From the NCBI RefSeq assembly GCF_017357405.1, contig NZ_CP071597.1, positions 3,348,001 through 3,412,000 on the forward strand: 64,000 bases of DNA, read 5' to 3'. Every line of letters begins with the position of its first letter. The first letter of the stretch is position 1. This document shows positions 8,358 through 17,476 of the stretch, piece by piece. This DNA is from Halomontanus rarus. GTDB taxonomy: Archaea; Halobacteriota; Halobacteria; Halobacteriales; Natrialbaceae. The position numbers and the translations under genes are program-made. A model generated the notes under the pieces. The model was not told the DNA's origin and did not search any database. It saw only the letters and a list, made by a program, of their open reading frames with translations.

Positions 8358-8784
8358 GCACAAATATTGACTCGCCACGTAGTAAAATGTTAAGTTATCC
8401 GTTCGAACGATTTCGAGATCGATCTCGGCCCGCAGCGGTCTCGAGAACCTCACCGAAGCGGAATTCGGATGTAACCTCGTGAGACGCCGGTGAGGGAAAC
8501 AGAGTCTACCGCGGGTCACCACGACGAGCCGAACTCGAACCGTCGACGACCGCTGGCGGTCGGCTTTGAATACTGGCGGTAGGTGACAGCACGATAGTAA
8601 GATTTAGTGTTACCGGAACGCACCGTATCACGTGCTGTCAGGTCATGCCTACCGCGGTTCCCACCGAACCGTACCCAGACAGCACGAATGGGGTGGACTC
8701 GAGTGACACCGTCGACGAGACGCTGTGGGCACGCTTTCCGGACTCGCTGCCGACGACGACGGATCCTCGAGTCCGCATCGTTTT
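8358..8784. other. Intergenic region upstream of gluconate dehydratase
   Basis: No convincing gene in 427 bases. The part next to the dehydratase (8358-8400) is clearly A/T-rich. On the minus strand it holds an ATTTTAC box about 31 bases before the ATG and an AATATT about 10 bases before it, so it is the likely promoter. The rest is ordinary GC-rich spacer. Confidence 0.5.
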
Positions 8785-10059
8785 TTACGAACGGTCGACC
8801 AATTCGTCCAGAAGCGTTGCGGGTGACGCCCCCACTCCGTCGGCCCGTGCGAACCGTTCGGAGCCGCCGCCGTCACCCCCGAACCTGGCGACGAGGTCCT
8901 CGACGATTCTGACAGCCGATCGGTCTCCGACCGACGCGACGACGGCCACCGTTTCACCGGGAACGCGTTCGCCGACGACTGCGACGACGTCCGCGTCGAC
9001 GGCGTCGGATTCGACCGCCTCGTGAAGCTCCTCCCGAAGGGACTCCAGCGGGACGTCCGAACACGTCGTTGCGAGCCACCGCGAGCCGTTCCGGTCGACC
9101 GACTCCGCGCGCTCGAGTCGCGCCTCGAGCAGGGAGCGACGCGTCGCCGCTAGCTCCGTCGCGAGCGACTCCGTTTCGGACTGGAGCTGCGCCACCGCAT
9201 CGGGGACCGCCTCGACACCGACGCCGAGGGCGCGCTTCGTGGCGAACGTCGCTCGCTTCTCGGATTCGCGGCGCTCGATCGCCCGCGGTCCGACGGCGAA
9301 CTCGACCCGAGTAATGCCATTGTCGAGCTTCGACCGGCCGAGGACGGTCACCGGACCGATCTCGCGCGTATTCCTGACGTGGGTTCCGCCGCAGGCCGCG
9401 ACGTCCCACGGGTTACGCGAGCCGTTCGCGTCATTGTCGTCCTCGGCGCCGATCGTGACGACCCTGACGCGCCCGCTCGAGAACGCCCCGTCTTCGGTTG
9501 CGTCGTCGAAGGCGATTCCCTCGCGTTCGCGGGCCTCCGCGATGGGAACGCTCTCCCAAGAGACCGGGCGCGACTCCCAGACGGCCCGGTTGACCAGCCG
9601 ATCGAGTTCGACCAGCGTCTCGTCGTCGATCGTCACGGGCGTCTCGAGGTCGACGCGCACCGTCTCGTCGCCGATGTCGAATCCGGCGTAGTCTAGCTCG
9701 CCGTCCGCGCACAGCCGTCTGGCGGCCCCGTACAGCACGTGGCTGGCCGTGTGTGCGCGCATGCAATACATTCGGTACGACCAGTCGATCGAACACATGA
9801 CGCGGTGACCCGCGCGAAATCGCGGCTCCTCCGCGAGGACGTGGACGTGTTCGCCGTCGACCAGCCGGACGTCCTCGACGGCGACGTCACCGATCGAGCC
9901 GCGATCCGCCGGTTGGCCCCGGCTCCCGCTCTCGCTCTCGTTCCCGCTCTCGGCGTAGAAGTACGTCGTCTCGAGCCAGACCCATCGTCCGTCGACGGCC
10001 GACACGCCGGTTTCGAACCGCGTGGTGTAGGGCCCGTCGACTGCCCGTTGTCCGCTCAT
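8785..10059 (-). CDS. alaX: Alanyl-tRNA editing protein, AlaX long form
   Basis: A free-standing editing enzyme that hydrolyses mischarged Ser- or Gly-tRNA(Ala). The 424-residue length fits the AlaX-L class. The editing site is visible as HTASH (zinc His pair, about 108-112) and CGGTHVRNT (Cys and His ligands, about 226-234). An N-terminal beta-barrel-like glycine region precedes it, and a C-Ala/DHHA1-like domain with a predicted helical hairpin follows (about 270-420, ending in GVGASPATLLDELV). The ATG at 10059 is preferred because a TTTTTATC box lies about 28 bases upstream; a GTG nine bases earlier is the alternative. A short ESESGS linker occurs near residue 45. Confidence 0.92.
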   Translation of the reverse strand: MSGQRAVDGPYTTRFETGVSAVDGRWVWLETTYFYAESGNESESGSRGQPADRGSIGDVAVEDVRLVDGEHVHVLAEEPRFRAGHRVMCSIDWSYRMYCMRAHTASHVLYGAARRLCADGELDYAGFDIGDETVRVDLETPVTIDDETLVELDRLVNRAVWESRPVSWESVPIAEAREREGIAFDDATEDGAFSSGRVRVVTIGAEDDNDANGSRNPWDVAACGGTHVRNTREIGPVTVLGRSKLDNGITRVEFAVGPRAIERRESEKRATFATKRALGVGVEAVPDAVAQLQSETESLATELAATRRSLLEARLERAESVDRNGSRWLATTCSDVPLESLREELHEAVESDAVDADVVAVVGERVPGETVAVVASVGDRSAVRIVEDLVARFGGDGGGSERFARADGVGASPATLLDELVDRS

Positions 10060-10081
10060 CAGTCCCACTGTGTGGGCAGTT

Positions 10082-10090
10082 GATAAAAAT
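10082..10090 (-). promoter_or_regulatory. TATA box of alaX
   Basis: The minus-strand sequence ATTTTTATC is centred about 28 bases before the ATG at 10059, matching a leaderless promoter. A CCCAC/GTGGG inverted repeat lies between it and the start and could bind a regulator. Confidence 0.6.
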
Positions 10091-10133
10091 CTGCTCGCCG
10101 TTTGGGTCAGTTCGTTCCCTCGCGGGACTCACT

Positions 10134-10661
10134 TCACTCCGCTAGTTCCACGTCGAGGACGTCCTCGAGTGCGCTGATGAGACCGCCGCCGACGCCCGCC
10201 TGTGTCGCTCGGCCCTGTTCGATCGCCAGCAGGTCGGCCTCGGGAACCTCGAGTTCCTCGGCGAGTTCCTCTCGCTGATAGCCCGCCTCCCGTCGAGCCT
10301 CGACGAGCACGTCACCGTAGCCGGAGACGAGGTAAGGCAACGGATCGTCGTCGTAACTCGTCCCCTCTTTCTCCCAGTGTTCTGAGTCGCCGTCCCAGAT
10401 CGGGTTCGCCTTCGCGGTGTTCTGAGCGGCCCGTTTTCGCCGGTCGACTTCGTCCTGGGCGTGGGCGTTGGAACCGCCCGACGAACTGCCACGCCGCCGC
10501 TGGCTCCGTGTCTCGGTCTCTCCGTGGGTAGCGCAGTCGGAACAGACCTCGAGTTCGGCGCCGGCGACCGTCGCCGTCTGCAGTGAGTCGCTCTCGGCGC
10601 CACAGAGTTCGCAGGTGGTTCCGCCGCCACCCGACGAGGAACCCGTCGAGTATTTGGCCAT
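10134..10661 (-). CDS. mbf1: Multiprotein bridging factor 1 (aMBF1)
   Basis: An archaeal MBF1, a transcription- and ribosome-associated helix-turn-helix protein. Its 175 residues contain an N-terminal zinc ribbon (CELC about 17 and CSDC about 40). A low-complexity Ser/Gly/Arg linker follows, then a Cro/C1-type HTH (about 115-172; YGDVLVEARREAGYQREELAEEL, then EADLLAIEQGRA). Archaeal MBF1 is implicated in translation through 30S binding. The Met at 10661 places the first zinc Cys at residue 17 and is preferred to an upstream Met that would add eight residues. Transcribed alone, divergent from tRNA-Leu. Confidence 0.93.
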   Translation of the reverse strand: MAKYSTGSSSGGGGTTCELCGAESDSLQTATVAGAELEVCSDCATHGETETRSQRRRGSSSGGSNAHAQDEVDRRKRAAQNTAKANPIWDGDSEHWEKEGTSYDDDPLPYLVSGYGDVLVEARREAGYQREELAEELEVPEADLLAIEQGRATQAGVGGGLISALEDVLDVELAE

Positions 10662-10849
10662 ACGAGTGGTTGGACGCTGGTACATTTGAATACACCGCTC
10701 TCAGGACATCGCGAGGAGAATTCGAGCGTCACAGCCGCATCTGGACGGGAGTCGGCCGGTATGCGAACGCGAACCAATCGGGCGCCTAAAGCGAAACCCA
10801 TATCAAAGGACTCCGACTACTCATAGTTGCAGCAAAGACAAGCACGCGA

Positions 10850-10934
<85 letters not shown>

Positions 10935-10941
10935 TCGCACA

Positions 10942-11066
10942 GGTGGACGACCTCCACCGACTGTGGCGGCACTCGCCACACGACGATGCAGGTGATTTCC
11001 CTTCGCGGACATCACCCACGCATAACTTTCCGGACAGACACAACATGCTCGAGCGGCTGCGTTTTT
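10942..11066 (+). ncRNA. Three consecutive stem-loops and T-tract downstream of tRNA-Leu
   Basis: Perfect stems occur at 10942-10947/10953-10958 (6 bp), 10962-10968/10974-10980 (7 bp) and 10991-10996/11011-11016 (6 bp, with a further internal TCC/GGA pairing). A run of five T at 11062-11066 follows. No reading frame explains them. They may be a structured trailer of the tRNA transcript or a small RNA; this is inference from folding by eye. Confidence 0.35.
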
Positions 11067-11212
11067 CGTGAACCGATCGGTCGACGTCGAATCGGTCGTC
11101 GCCGGATCCGTCCGACGACGATCGATCTCGGGTCGGCTCGGTCTCGGGTCGGTTGTTTTTCTACGACAGCTTCGCGTGTCCCTCCGCTCCTCTCTCCTCA
11201 CCTCCTCTCCGT

Positions 11213-11974
11213 TCAGCGCTCCCAACTCGAGTCGGCGAACACGCCGTCGACGCCGGTGAGCGCGACCAGTATCGCCTCGAGTCGGGAATCGACCGTCCAG
11301 GCGTTGACCGCGAGTCCGCGACGATGGGCTCGCGGGACGACTGCAGTCCGGAAGCACAGGTCCGTCCGCGGGTGGACTGCGACGCAGCCGAGCTCGGCGG
11401 CGGTCTCGAGGGCCGCGCGTGCGGACGGCGAGGCCGTTCGGAACACGTACGCCAGCGGTATCGTCCGGTCTCGACTCCGAACCTCGGCCAGCGTCTCGCG
11501 GTCGAACGAGGAGAGCACGACCTCTCCGTCGTGGTCTTCGAGCGCCTCGAGCAGGTCGGCGGCGAGCCCCCGCTCTTTGAGTTCGACGTTGAGCAGGACG
11601 TCGTCGGGAACGACGGCCAGGAGTTCCTCGAACCGGGGGATCGTCACACCGTCGGCGGCGACCTCGAGATCTCGGAGCGTCTCCCAGTCGGTCTCGTCGA
11701 CCCGTCGGTCGACGCCGGTCAGGCGCTCGAGGGCCTCGTCGTGGACGCAGACGAGTTCGCCGGAGCTACAGCGACGGACGTCGATTTCGACGGCGTCCGC
11801 TCGCGACGCGGCGAACCGGACGCCCTCGACGGTGTTCTCGGGGGCCTCGCTCGCGAAGCCGCGGTGAGCGAAGATCGTAAGCGATCGACGTTCTACGTGA
11901 TCGACGGCGATCGCGAGGGCCGCAAGCCCGATCACCCCGAACGCGAGGGCTCGAGCGGCGCGGGCGCTCGTCAT
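11213..11974 (-). CDS. Glycerophosphodiester phosphodiesterase family protein
   Basis: A predicted GDPD, hydrolysing glycerophosphodiesters to glycerol phosphate and an alcohol. The 253-residue protein begins with one hydrophobic segment (about 10-28), suggesting membrane anchoring or export. The catalytic barrel follows: FAHRGF (about 39), PENTVEG (about 48), EIDVRR (about 67) and VCVHDE (about 79) carry the His pair and metal acids. Later VELKE and NAWTVDS are typical of the family. The ATG at 11974 is chosen over a longer Arg-rich extension. It diverges from the DUF420 gene. Confidence 0.9.
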   Translation of the reverse strand: MTSARAARALAFGVIGLAALAIAVDHVERRSLTIFAHRGFASEAPENTVEGVRFAASRADAVEIDVRRCSSGELVCVHDEALERLTGVDRRVDETDWETLRDLEVAADGVTIPRFEELLAVVPDDVLLNVELKERGLAADLLEALEDHDGEVVLSSFDRETLAEVRSRDRTIPLAYVFRTASPSARAALETAAELGCVAVHPRTDLCFRTAVVPRAHRRGLAVNAWTVDSRLEAILVALTGVDGVFADSSWER

Positions 11975-12501
11975 GGTGGCAGGGGCTCGAGGCGCTGTCG
12001 ATCGTCGTCGACGGCTCCGATGTCTGCCCCCGAGCAGGACAGGGGTCGGCAATCTGTGTCGGTGATCACGAGTTCCGGGTGCATCGATCGACGGTTCTCG
12101 AGGCGGAGGCTTAGTGGTTCGTCCCGAAGTCGAGGTCGAATCCGATCTCGGACCTCGACCTCGAGAGACGGGACTCGCCGTACGGAAGACGAGAAACGAA
12201 AAAGGGGGCGTCGGCCCGTCGGGTCGCGACGCGCCCCGGTCCAGCCCGGCTCGAGAGTGTCTCTCACACGCGCTCTCGCGAGGTATCGCGAACCGAGATG
12301 CGAGATCGATGCCAGTTCGCGATCCGCCCGCACCTCGAGACGATACCGTCGGGGGCCTCCGTTCTCGGAGGCACGCTACCTACATCTGCGGGCGGCATGG
12401 GTTCCATGCCGGACGCTGCAAGCAAGCGGGCCGACGAGGAAAGTCCCGACAGCGCGAACGAAGAGAGAAATCGCTTTCCCCGCTCGGACGAACGCCCGAG
12501 T
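11975..12501. other. Long divergent intergenic region with hairpins
   Basis: 527 bases separate the GDPD and DUF420 starts. An open frame continues upstream of the DUF420 start to 12298, but it is Arg/Ser-rich and has no family character. Two strong hairpins occur: GCCTCCG-TTCT-CGGAGGC at 12355-12372 and CGGCATGG-GTT-CCATGCCG at about 12393-12411. Then comes an 11-base string like RNase P conserved region I (12436-12446). Probably an untranslated structured leader. Confidence 0.4.
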
Positions 12502-13065
12502 ATGGCTGCGATCAGGAAAGAGCAGGTGCCGATACTGACCGGGATACTCAGCGTCGTTTCGCTCGCGGTCGTGTTCGGCGCGGCCGGCGGGATGATTCCA
12601 CCGTCGGCCGTCCCGACACCGCCGGGGTGGTTCCTCGATGCGATTCCGCACGTCAACGCGGTCATCAGTCTCGCCGCGATCGCCACGATCGGACTGGGCT
12701 GGCGGTGGATTCGCCGGGGGAACGTCGATCGTCACCGACGCGCGATGGTCCTCTCGTTCGCCCTGTTCGTAACGTTTCTCGTCCTCTACCTCTACCGGCT
12801 GGTGTCGCTCGGCGGTCCCGCGTCGTTTCCGGGGCCGGCGACGGTCGAGCGGTTCGTCTACCTGCCGATGCTCGCCGTCCACATCCTCCTCGCCGTAATC
12901 TGCATTCCACTGGTGTACTACGCGCTCTTGCTCGCGGCGACTCACACCGTCGGCGAACTCTCGCGGACGCGCCACGCCGCGATCGGTCGAATCGCGGCCG
13001 CACTCTGGCTCGTCTCGTTCGCGCTCGGCGTCGCGGTGTACGCGACGTTGTATCACGTCTACTGA
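12502..13065 (+). CDS. DUF420 family membrane protein
   Basis: An integral membrane protein of 187 residues with five hydrophobic segments. It opens with QVPILTGILSVVSLAVVFGAAGG and contains conserved His residues (IPHVN about 50, AVHILLAV about 126, ATHTVGEL about 148). This is the DUF420 pattern, a family often near heme-copper oxidase genes (established association); no oxidase is visible here. The ATG at 12502 gives the usual family length; an in-frame ATG at 12298 would add an unrelated 68-residue extension. The upstream sequence is rich in hairpins and may be a leader. Confidence 0.87.
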   Translation: MAAIRKEQVPILTGILSVVSLAVVFGAAGGMIPPSAVPTPPGWFLDAIPHVNAVISLAAIATIGLGWRWIRRGNVDRHRRAMVLSFALFVTFLVLYLYRLVSLGGPASFPGPATVERFVYLPMLAVHILLAVICIPLVYYALLLAATHTVGELSRTRHAAIGRIAAALWLVSFALGVAVYATLYHVY

Positions 13066-13186
13066 CCGCTCTCGAGTGTGGGTGTGAGTTCTTCGACGTG
13101 ACCGAGAGACGACAGGCATTCCCAACTCGAGTCGCGACGCTCGCGTTGTACGTCACAATCGTCTCGAGAACGCGACTCGATCGGTT

Positions 13187-14659
13187 CTAGTCGTCCGCCG
13201 GAATCGTCCCCTCGCCGATCGTCGGCCGATCGACCTCGCGGTCGGTCTCCTCGCCCTCGATCTCGTAGGGGTACTCGCCGGTGACACAGCCCATACAGAG
13301 GTCGATACGGTCGCTCTCGAGGACGTCGGCGACGGCGTCAGTCGAGAGGTACGCCAGACTATCGGCTTCGATGGTTTCGGCGATTTCGGCGACGGACTTG
13401 TCGGCGGCGATCAGTTCCTCGCGGGTCGCCATGTCGATACCCATGTAGCACGGGGCGACGATCGGCGGCGCGCCGATGCGCATGTGGACCTCCTCGGCGC
13501 CGCAGTCTTTGAGCAGTTGAACTAATTGCGTGGAGGTCGTCCCGCGGACGATCGAGTCGTCGATCAGGGTGACGGACTTCCCCTCGACGGTGGACTTGAT
13601 GGGATTTAGCTTCAGACGAACCGCGCGCTCGCGCTCGTCCTGAGTCGGCATGATGAACGTCCGGCCGACGTAGCGGTTCTTCATCAGCCCCTCCGCGAAT
13701 TCGACGCCGTCGTCGTGTTCGTCGCGCTCCTCGCCGTCCGGCGTCGTCTCGCCGGCGGCGTCGGCGTAGCCCGACGCGAACGCGCGACCGGAGTCGGGGA
13801 CCGGCATCACGACGTCCGATTCGACGCCGCTTTCCTCCCACAGCTTGCGCCCCAGGTTCCGCCGGACCTCGTAGACCAGGTTGTCGTCGATGATCGAGTC
13901 CGGCCGCGCGAAGTAGACGTGTTCGAAGAAGCAGTGGGCCGTGTTCTCGAGGTCCACCAACTGGTAGGAGTCGAAACCCTGCCCGTCCTCCTGGAGGACG
14001 ACGAGTTCTCCCGGCCGAACGTCGCGGACGAGTTCGCCGTCCAGCGTGTCGATAGCGGCCGACTCGGAGGCGAGGATGTAGCCGTCCTCGAGTGTGCCGA
14101 TACAGAGCGGCCGGTTACCCTGCGGATCGCGCACGCCCATGACGGTGTCGTCGTGCATGATCGTCAGCGAGTAGGAGCCGTGGATGCGCTGCATGGTCCG
14201 TTTGACCGCGCGCACGAGATCCGCGTCGAGCAGGTTGCGCGCGAGGTCGTGGGCGATGACCTCCGTGTCGCCGTCGCTCGTGAAGGCGTGGCCCATCCCC
14301 GCGAGTTCGTCACGGATCTCGTCGGCGTTGACGAGGTTCCCGTTGTGCGAGAGGCCGAGTGAGCCGCTCTTGAAGGAGACGGAGAACGGCTGGGCGCAAG
14401 AGGAGTCGACGCTGCCCGCGGTGGGGTAGCGGACGTGACCGATCCCCGCCGCGCCGTTGAGTTGGTCGAGGTCGTCCTCACCGAAGACGTCGCCGACGAG
14501 ACCCATATCCACGTGGCTGTGTTGCTGGAAACCGTCGTGGGTGATGATCCCCGCAGACTCCTGGCCGCGGTGCTGGAGCGCGTAGAGGCCGTAGTACAAC
14601 GGTCGAGCCGCGTTTCGACCGCCGAGTGAGACGCCGACAACGCCGCACTTCTCGGTCAT
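13187..14659 (-). CDS. purF: Amidophosphoribosyltransferase
   Basis: PurF makes 5-phosphoribosylamine from PRPP and glutamine, the first step of purine synthesis. The 490-residue protein has the Ntn glutaminase domain, with nucleophile Cys at MTEKCGVVG after a very short propeptide, and a PRTase domain with PRPP loop TLIDDSIVRGTTS (about 360). Iron-sulfur Cys positions of the Bacillus-type enzyme are present (AHCFFEH, APCYMG, CMGC). A TATA box at 14722-14730 is about 28 bases from an upstream ATG at 14698, so either the propeptide is 13 residues longer or the message has a 39-base leader. Confidence 0.96.
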   Translation of the reverse strand: MTEKCGVVGVSLGGRNAARPLYYGLYALQHRGQESAGIITHDGFQQHSHVDMGLVGDVFGEDDLDQLNGAAGIGHVRYPTAGSVDSSCAQPFSVSFKSGSLGLSHNGNLVNADEIRDELAGMGHAFTSDGDTEVIAHDLARNLLDADLVRAVKRTMQRIHGSYSLTIMHDDTVMGVRDPQGNRPLCIGTLEDGYILASESAAIDTLDGELVRDVRPGELVVLQEDGQGFDSYQLVDLENTAHCFFEHVYFARPDSIIDDNLVYEVRRNLGRKLWEESGVESDVVMPVPDSGRAFASGYADAAGETTPDGEERDEHDDGVEFAEGLMKNRYVGRTFIMPTQDERERAVRLKLNPIKSTVEGKSVTLIDDSIVRGTTSTQLVQLLKDCGAEEVHMRIGAPPIVAPCYMGIDMATREELIAADKSVAEIAETIEADSLAYLSTDAVADVLESDRIDLCMGCVTGEYPYEIEGEETDREVDRPTIGEGTIPADD

Positions 14660-15005
14660 CCCGGTTCGCTGAGGACTCGGTCCCCGCCCGTTTCTCATGT
14701 AAACCTGTAGCGGGCCGAACCGATAAAAATCTCCTTGTTTGTGCTTCCTTCTGCATTCGATCGGGAACGAGTATGCACGTTCGTGTATAACGGCGCCGAT
14801 TTGCGCGTCTGTCAGTGAGAGCGGCCCGAGCGTTGACGGTTCGATCAGCTGTCGGGTGAGCGTGAGCCGTCGGGGAAGCGTTCTCCCCGTACCCCGTACT
14901 ACGAGCGAGTGAACCGACGTCTCGAGACGAACGCACGCCAGCGCAGGCGACGAAAGCGACCGCTCGAGGATAGAAAACGTCCGAGAAGAACGTCAGAATA
15001 CCGGC
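14660..15005. other. Intergenic region upstream of purF
   Basis: 346 bases. It holds the purF promoter (GATAAAAAT on the plus strand at 14722-14730, read as a minus-strand TATA box). I see no gene, RNA or repeat in the remainder. Confidence 0.5.
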
Positions 15006-15182
15006 TCAGTTGTCGCCGGTCTTGCCCTGCCAGGCGTAGCTGCGACGTTTGGCCGATTTGCCGAAGCCACACGACGCACACTCTTTCGTCCGGACGTGGT
15101 AGGATTTTTCGCCACAGCGGCGGCATTTGACGTGGGTCGTCTTGTTCTTCTTTCCTTGGCTCGGGGTTCCTGCACCAGTCAT
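15006..15182 (-). CDS. rpl37e: 50S ribosomal protein L37e
   Basis: A zinc-ribbon protein of the large ribosomal subunit, 58 residues. It starts [13 protein letters not shown] and carries CRRCG (about 20) and CASCGFG (about 36) as the four zinc Cys; the basic [12 protein letters not shown] tail binds 23S rRNA. The length is normal. Its ATG overlaps the stop of the LSm gene by four bases (ATGA), the conserved archaeal lsm-rpl37e pair, so translation is coupled. Confidence 0.98.
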   Translation of the reverse strand: MTGAGTPSQGKKNKTTHVKCRRCGEKSYHVRTKECASCGFGKSAKRRSYAWQGKTGDN

Positions 15183-15406
15183 GGAGTGATCGAAACGACG
15201 TTATCGCCGCGTATAATCGTTGTGTCTTCGACCGGAGACTCCTCCTCGATGCTCGTTTCGATGGGGATCGAAACGTCTTCCAGGACGAGGTTCATGTGCT
15301 GGTCGTACCCCGTCAGGTCGCCCACGTACTCGTCGCCGCTTTTCAATCGCACCGTCACGCGTTCGCCAAGCGACGCCTCGAGGACGTCGAGCGGTCGTCC
15401 ACTCAT
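15179..15406 (-). CDS. lsm: LSm family RNA-binding protein (Sm-like)
   Basis: An Sm-like protein that forms heptameric rings binding U-rich RNA and sRNAs. The 75-residue protein shows Sm1 (about 5-40; [19 protein letters not shown], then MNLVLEDV) and Sm2 (about 60-72; [10 protein letters not shown], the classic IRG triplet). The acidic insert between them ([11 protein letters not shown]) is usual in haloarchaea. A minus-strand GATTAAG box about 28 bases before the ATG suggests a leaderless message. First gene of lsm-rpl37e. Confidence 0.97.
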   Translation of the reverse strand: MSGRPLDVLEASLGERVTVRLKSGDEYVGDLTGYDQHMNLVLEDVSIPIETSIEEESPVEDTTIIRGDNVVSITP

Positions 15407-15755
15407 ACGACACACCGCAAGTGACGCACACTTAATCGTACCGGTCGTCGCGTCGGATTCACGTCGATTGAACCGGATCGGACGGCCGAACGGTCCGCCA
15501 AAGCGGTAAAAATTGCCAAGATTCGGTTCGAAGACGATGGATTCCGTTTCGAGCGGCTCAAGGCCACATATCGTCAGGGCAGATGGGATACGCACACGAA
15601 CTGTGGCATCGGTCTCCCGTGCAGCGTTTCTCACGCGCCGGGAGCTAGACAAACACTCGATAGGGAAGACAACCGAGTTCGGATCGAGCGTCGGAGGCTC
15701 ACAATCGATGGGACCTATCCAAACGGCTAAGTGTGCGCTCGGTGACTATCGACGC
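15407..15755. other. Divergent intergenic region, lsm / 15756 gene
   Basis: 349 bases with the lsm promoter at its left end. A stretch near 15570-15600 vaguely resembles the 3' end of a tRNA read on the minus strand but cannot be folded into one. No gene seen. Confidence 0.4.
15431..15437 (-). promoter_or_regulatory. TATA box of the lsm-rpl37e operon
   Basis: GATTAAG on the minus strand lies about 28 bases before the lsm ATG at 15406, matching archaeal leaderless promoter spacing. Confidence 0.55.
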
Positions 15756-16061
15756 ATGGGATCTAAGAAATTCACGTTCATCGAGTTGCACCTCGACGGC
15801 GACACGCAGTTCGGCCCGAAAGCCATCGGCGAAGCCGTGCCCGCGCTGGGCGCCGGGACGGAGGAGGTTGACACCGACGACTCCGAGGACGAGGACGCCG
15901 GCGCGGCCGACGACGACTCGAGCGGCAAACCGATCGCCGCCATCGTCGGTCTCGTCCTGTTCGTCGGCGCCGCGATCGCCTTCAAGAAGCTCCGCGGCGG
16001 CGACGACGAAGAGATCGACGAGCTCGAGGAGCGCGACGAGCCGGACGTCATCGTCAACTGA
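15756..16061 (+). CDS. Small single-pass membrane protein, unknown function
   Basis: A 101-residue protein. A conserved-looking soluble N-terminus (MGSKKFTFIELHLDGDTQFGP) is followed by an acidic linker, one membrane helix (about 63-80; IAAIVGLVLFVGAAIAF), a KKLRGG stop-transfer sequence and an acidic tail. I do not recognise a named family; it looks like a conserved haloarchaeal small membrane protein. The ATG at 15756 is chosen because the upstream in-frame residues (from 15513) lack any such character. A six-T tract at 16139-16144 could terminate its transcript. Confidence 0.75.
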   Translation: MGSKKFTFIELHLDGDTQFGPKAIGEAVPALGAGTEEVDTDDSEDEDAGAADDDSSGKPIAAIVGLVLFVGAAIAFKKLRGGDDEEIDELEERDEPDVIVN

Positions 16062-16387
16062 TCGAGTTTCGATCCGACTCGACCCGGCCCGACTCGACTC
16101 GACCTCGAATCCGATCTCGAGAGACAGTAGACGACCCGTTTTTTCGGCTCCGGACGGTTTCGCACGACTCCGGACTCCGGGCCCCGGACGTCGAACGAGA
16201 GCGTCGTTCTCGAGCGACCGCCTTCGGTGAGCTGGCCCGTTATTCGGCTGCGTGTTCCGTTTCCGTCCTCGTTTAGGTCCCCTCCCCTCTCCGCCTCCAT
16301 CCCCGCCCGATCTTGGAGACGAAACGACGAATCCACGACCAGCGATTCGACCGAACGCTTTTGGGCCGCCTCCCCATATCTCCCGAC
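16062..16387. other. Intergenic region with low-complexity GAxTC repeats and T-tract
   Basis: 326 bases. The first 60 are low-complexity CGACTC/GATCTC hexamers. A run of six T at 16139-16144 is a likely terminator for the 15756 gene. No gene is visible before the start at 16388. Confidence 0.5.
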
Positions 16388-17344
16388 GTGAATCTCTATC
16401 GTAGCGCCCGGGCCGTCGCCGGGGCGTCCGGCGAACACGCCATCGACTGGCGAGCCGCCACCGAGGCCGCCAAGGCCTCGACGGACCGCGGCTCGGTCTC
16501 GCTCGACCCCGGTGAACGCGAGGGCTACGCGGACGACGTTCGGGACGCTCGCGACGGCGTCGGCGACGTGGCTGGCTTCACCTTCGAACTGCCGAACACG
16601 ATCGAGATCCAGAACCGACACCACTGGATCGACGCCAACGTCGAAACCTTCGAGCGGGTGATGTCGCCCATCGAGTCCCACACCGGCGTCTTCCCGGGAG
16701 TCGCCCGAACGATCAACACCGGAACGATGGGCGTCTTACTCGCGTTCCTCGGTCGTAACGTCCTCGGCCAATACGATCCGCTCCTGCTGGCGGATACGCC
16801 CACAAAGGACCACGCCCTCTACTTCGTCAGACCTAACATCCTGAACGCCGCCGAGATGCTCGACGTCGAGTACGACCGTTTCCGGCGCTGGATCGCCTAC
16901 CACGAGGTGACCCACGCCGCCGAATTCGCCGCCGCCCCCTGGCTGTCGACCCACCTCGAGGACCGCATGGAAGACGGTATCGACACGCTCGCCGAGGGCT
17001 CGTTCGACCGGGACGCCTTCCGGGACTTAGACGCCGCCATGACGGTCGTCGAAGGGTACGCCGAACTCCTGATGGACCACGCCTTCGACGACGAGTACGA
17101 GGATCTTCGACGAAAACTCGACGCGCGCCGACAGGGTCGGGGGCCGCTACAGCAACTGTTCCGACGGCTGCTCGGACTCGGGCTCAAACGCCGTCAGTAC
17201 GAACGCGGAAAGGCCTTCTTCGAACACGTCGCAGCCGCTCGCGGGCTCGAGGCCGCCGGTGCCGTCTGGAAACATCCGGACAACCTGCCGACCCACGACG
17301 AACTCGACGCGCCGGGCGTGTGGCTTCAGCGCGTGGATCCGTAG
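16388..17344 (+). CDS. Zinc-dependent metalloprotease-like protein (coenzyme F420-associated / DUF2342 type)
   Basis: A 318-residue soluble protein with the gluzincin-like motif AYHEVTHAAEF (HExxH, about 173-177) and downstream acids. It belongs to the family described as zinc-dependent metalloprotease or coenzyme F420 biosynthesis-associated protein; its reaction has not been established to my knowledge. The GTG at 16388 (NLYRSARAVAG) is preferred because it gives the family-like N-terminus, and an ATATC stretch lies about 12 bases upstream. No F420 genes are in this window. It stands alone after a long low-complexity spacer. Confidence 0.82.
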   Translation: MNLYRSARAVAGASGEHAIDWRAATEAAKASTDRGSVSLDPGEREGYADDVRDARDGVGDVAGFTFELPNTIEIQNRHHWIDANVETFERVMSPIESHTGVFPGVARTINTGTMGVLLAFLGRNVLGQYDPLLLADTPTKDHALYFVRPNILNAAEMLDVEYDRFRRWIAYHEVTHAAEFAAAPWLSTHLEDRMEDGIDTLAEGSFDRDAFRDLDAAMTVVEGYAELLMDHAFDDEYEDLRRKLDARRQGRGPLQQLFRRLLGLGLKRRQYERGKAFFEHVAAARGLEAAGAVWKHPDNLPTHDELDAPGVWLQRVDP

Positions 17345-17476
17345 CCGGGTTCCGTTTTCGCCTCCCGGCTCTTTCGTCTCTCCTTTCTCCGCTCTCCGCT
17401 TCAGATACCGGTCCACCGAGCGCGAACGGACGAACAGCGGAGCCGACGCGCCAGCTCGGCGACGTTCCCGAGCCGG

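Noticed and set aside
12436..12446. RNase P RNA, from an exact match to conserved region I (GAGGAAAGTCC)
   Set aside because: No matching conserved region V (ACAGAA...) or other universal elements are found downstream, where the DUF420 coding region begins; kept only as part of a structured-leader observation.
15560..15620. tRNA-like 3' end between lsm and the 15756 gene
   Set aside because: A 5+7+5 T-arm and an acceptor stem cannot be formed; the likeness is confined to a short string.
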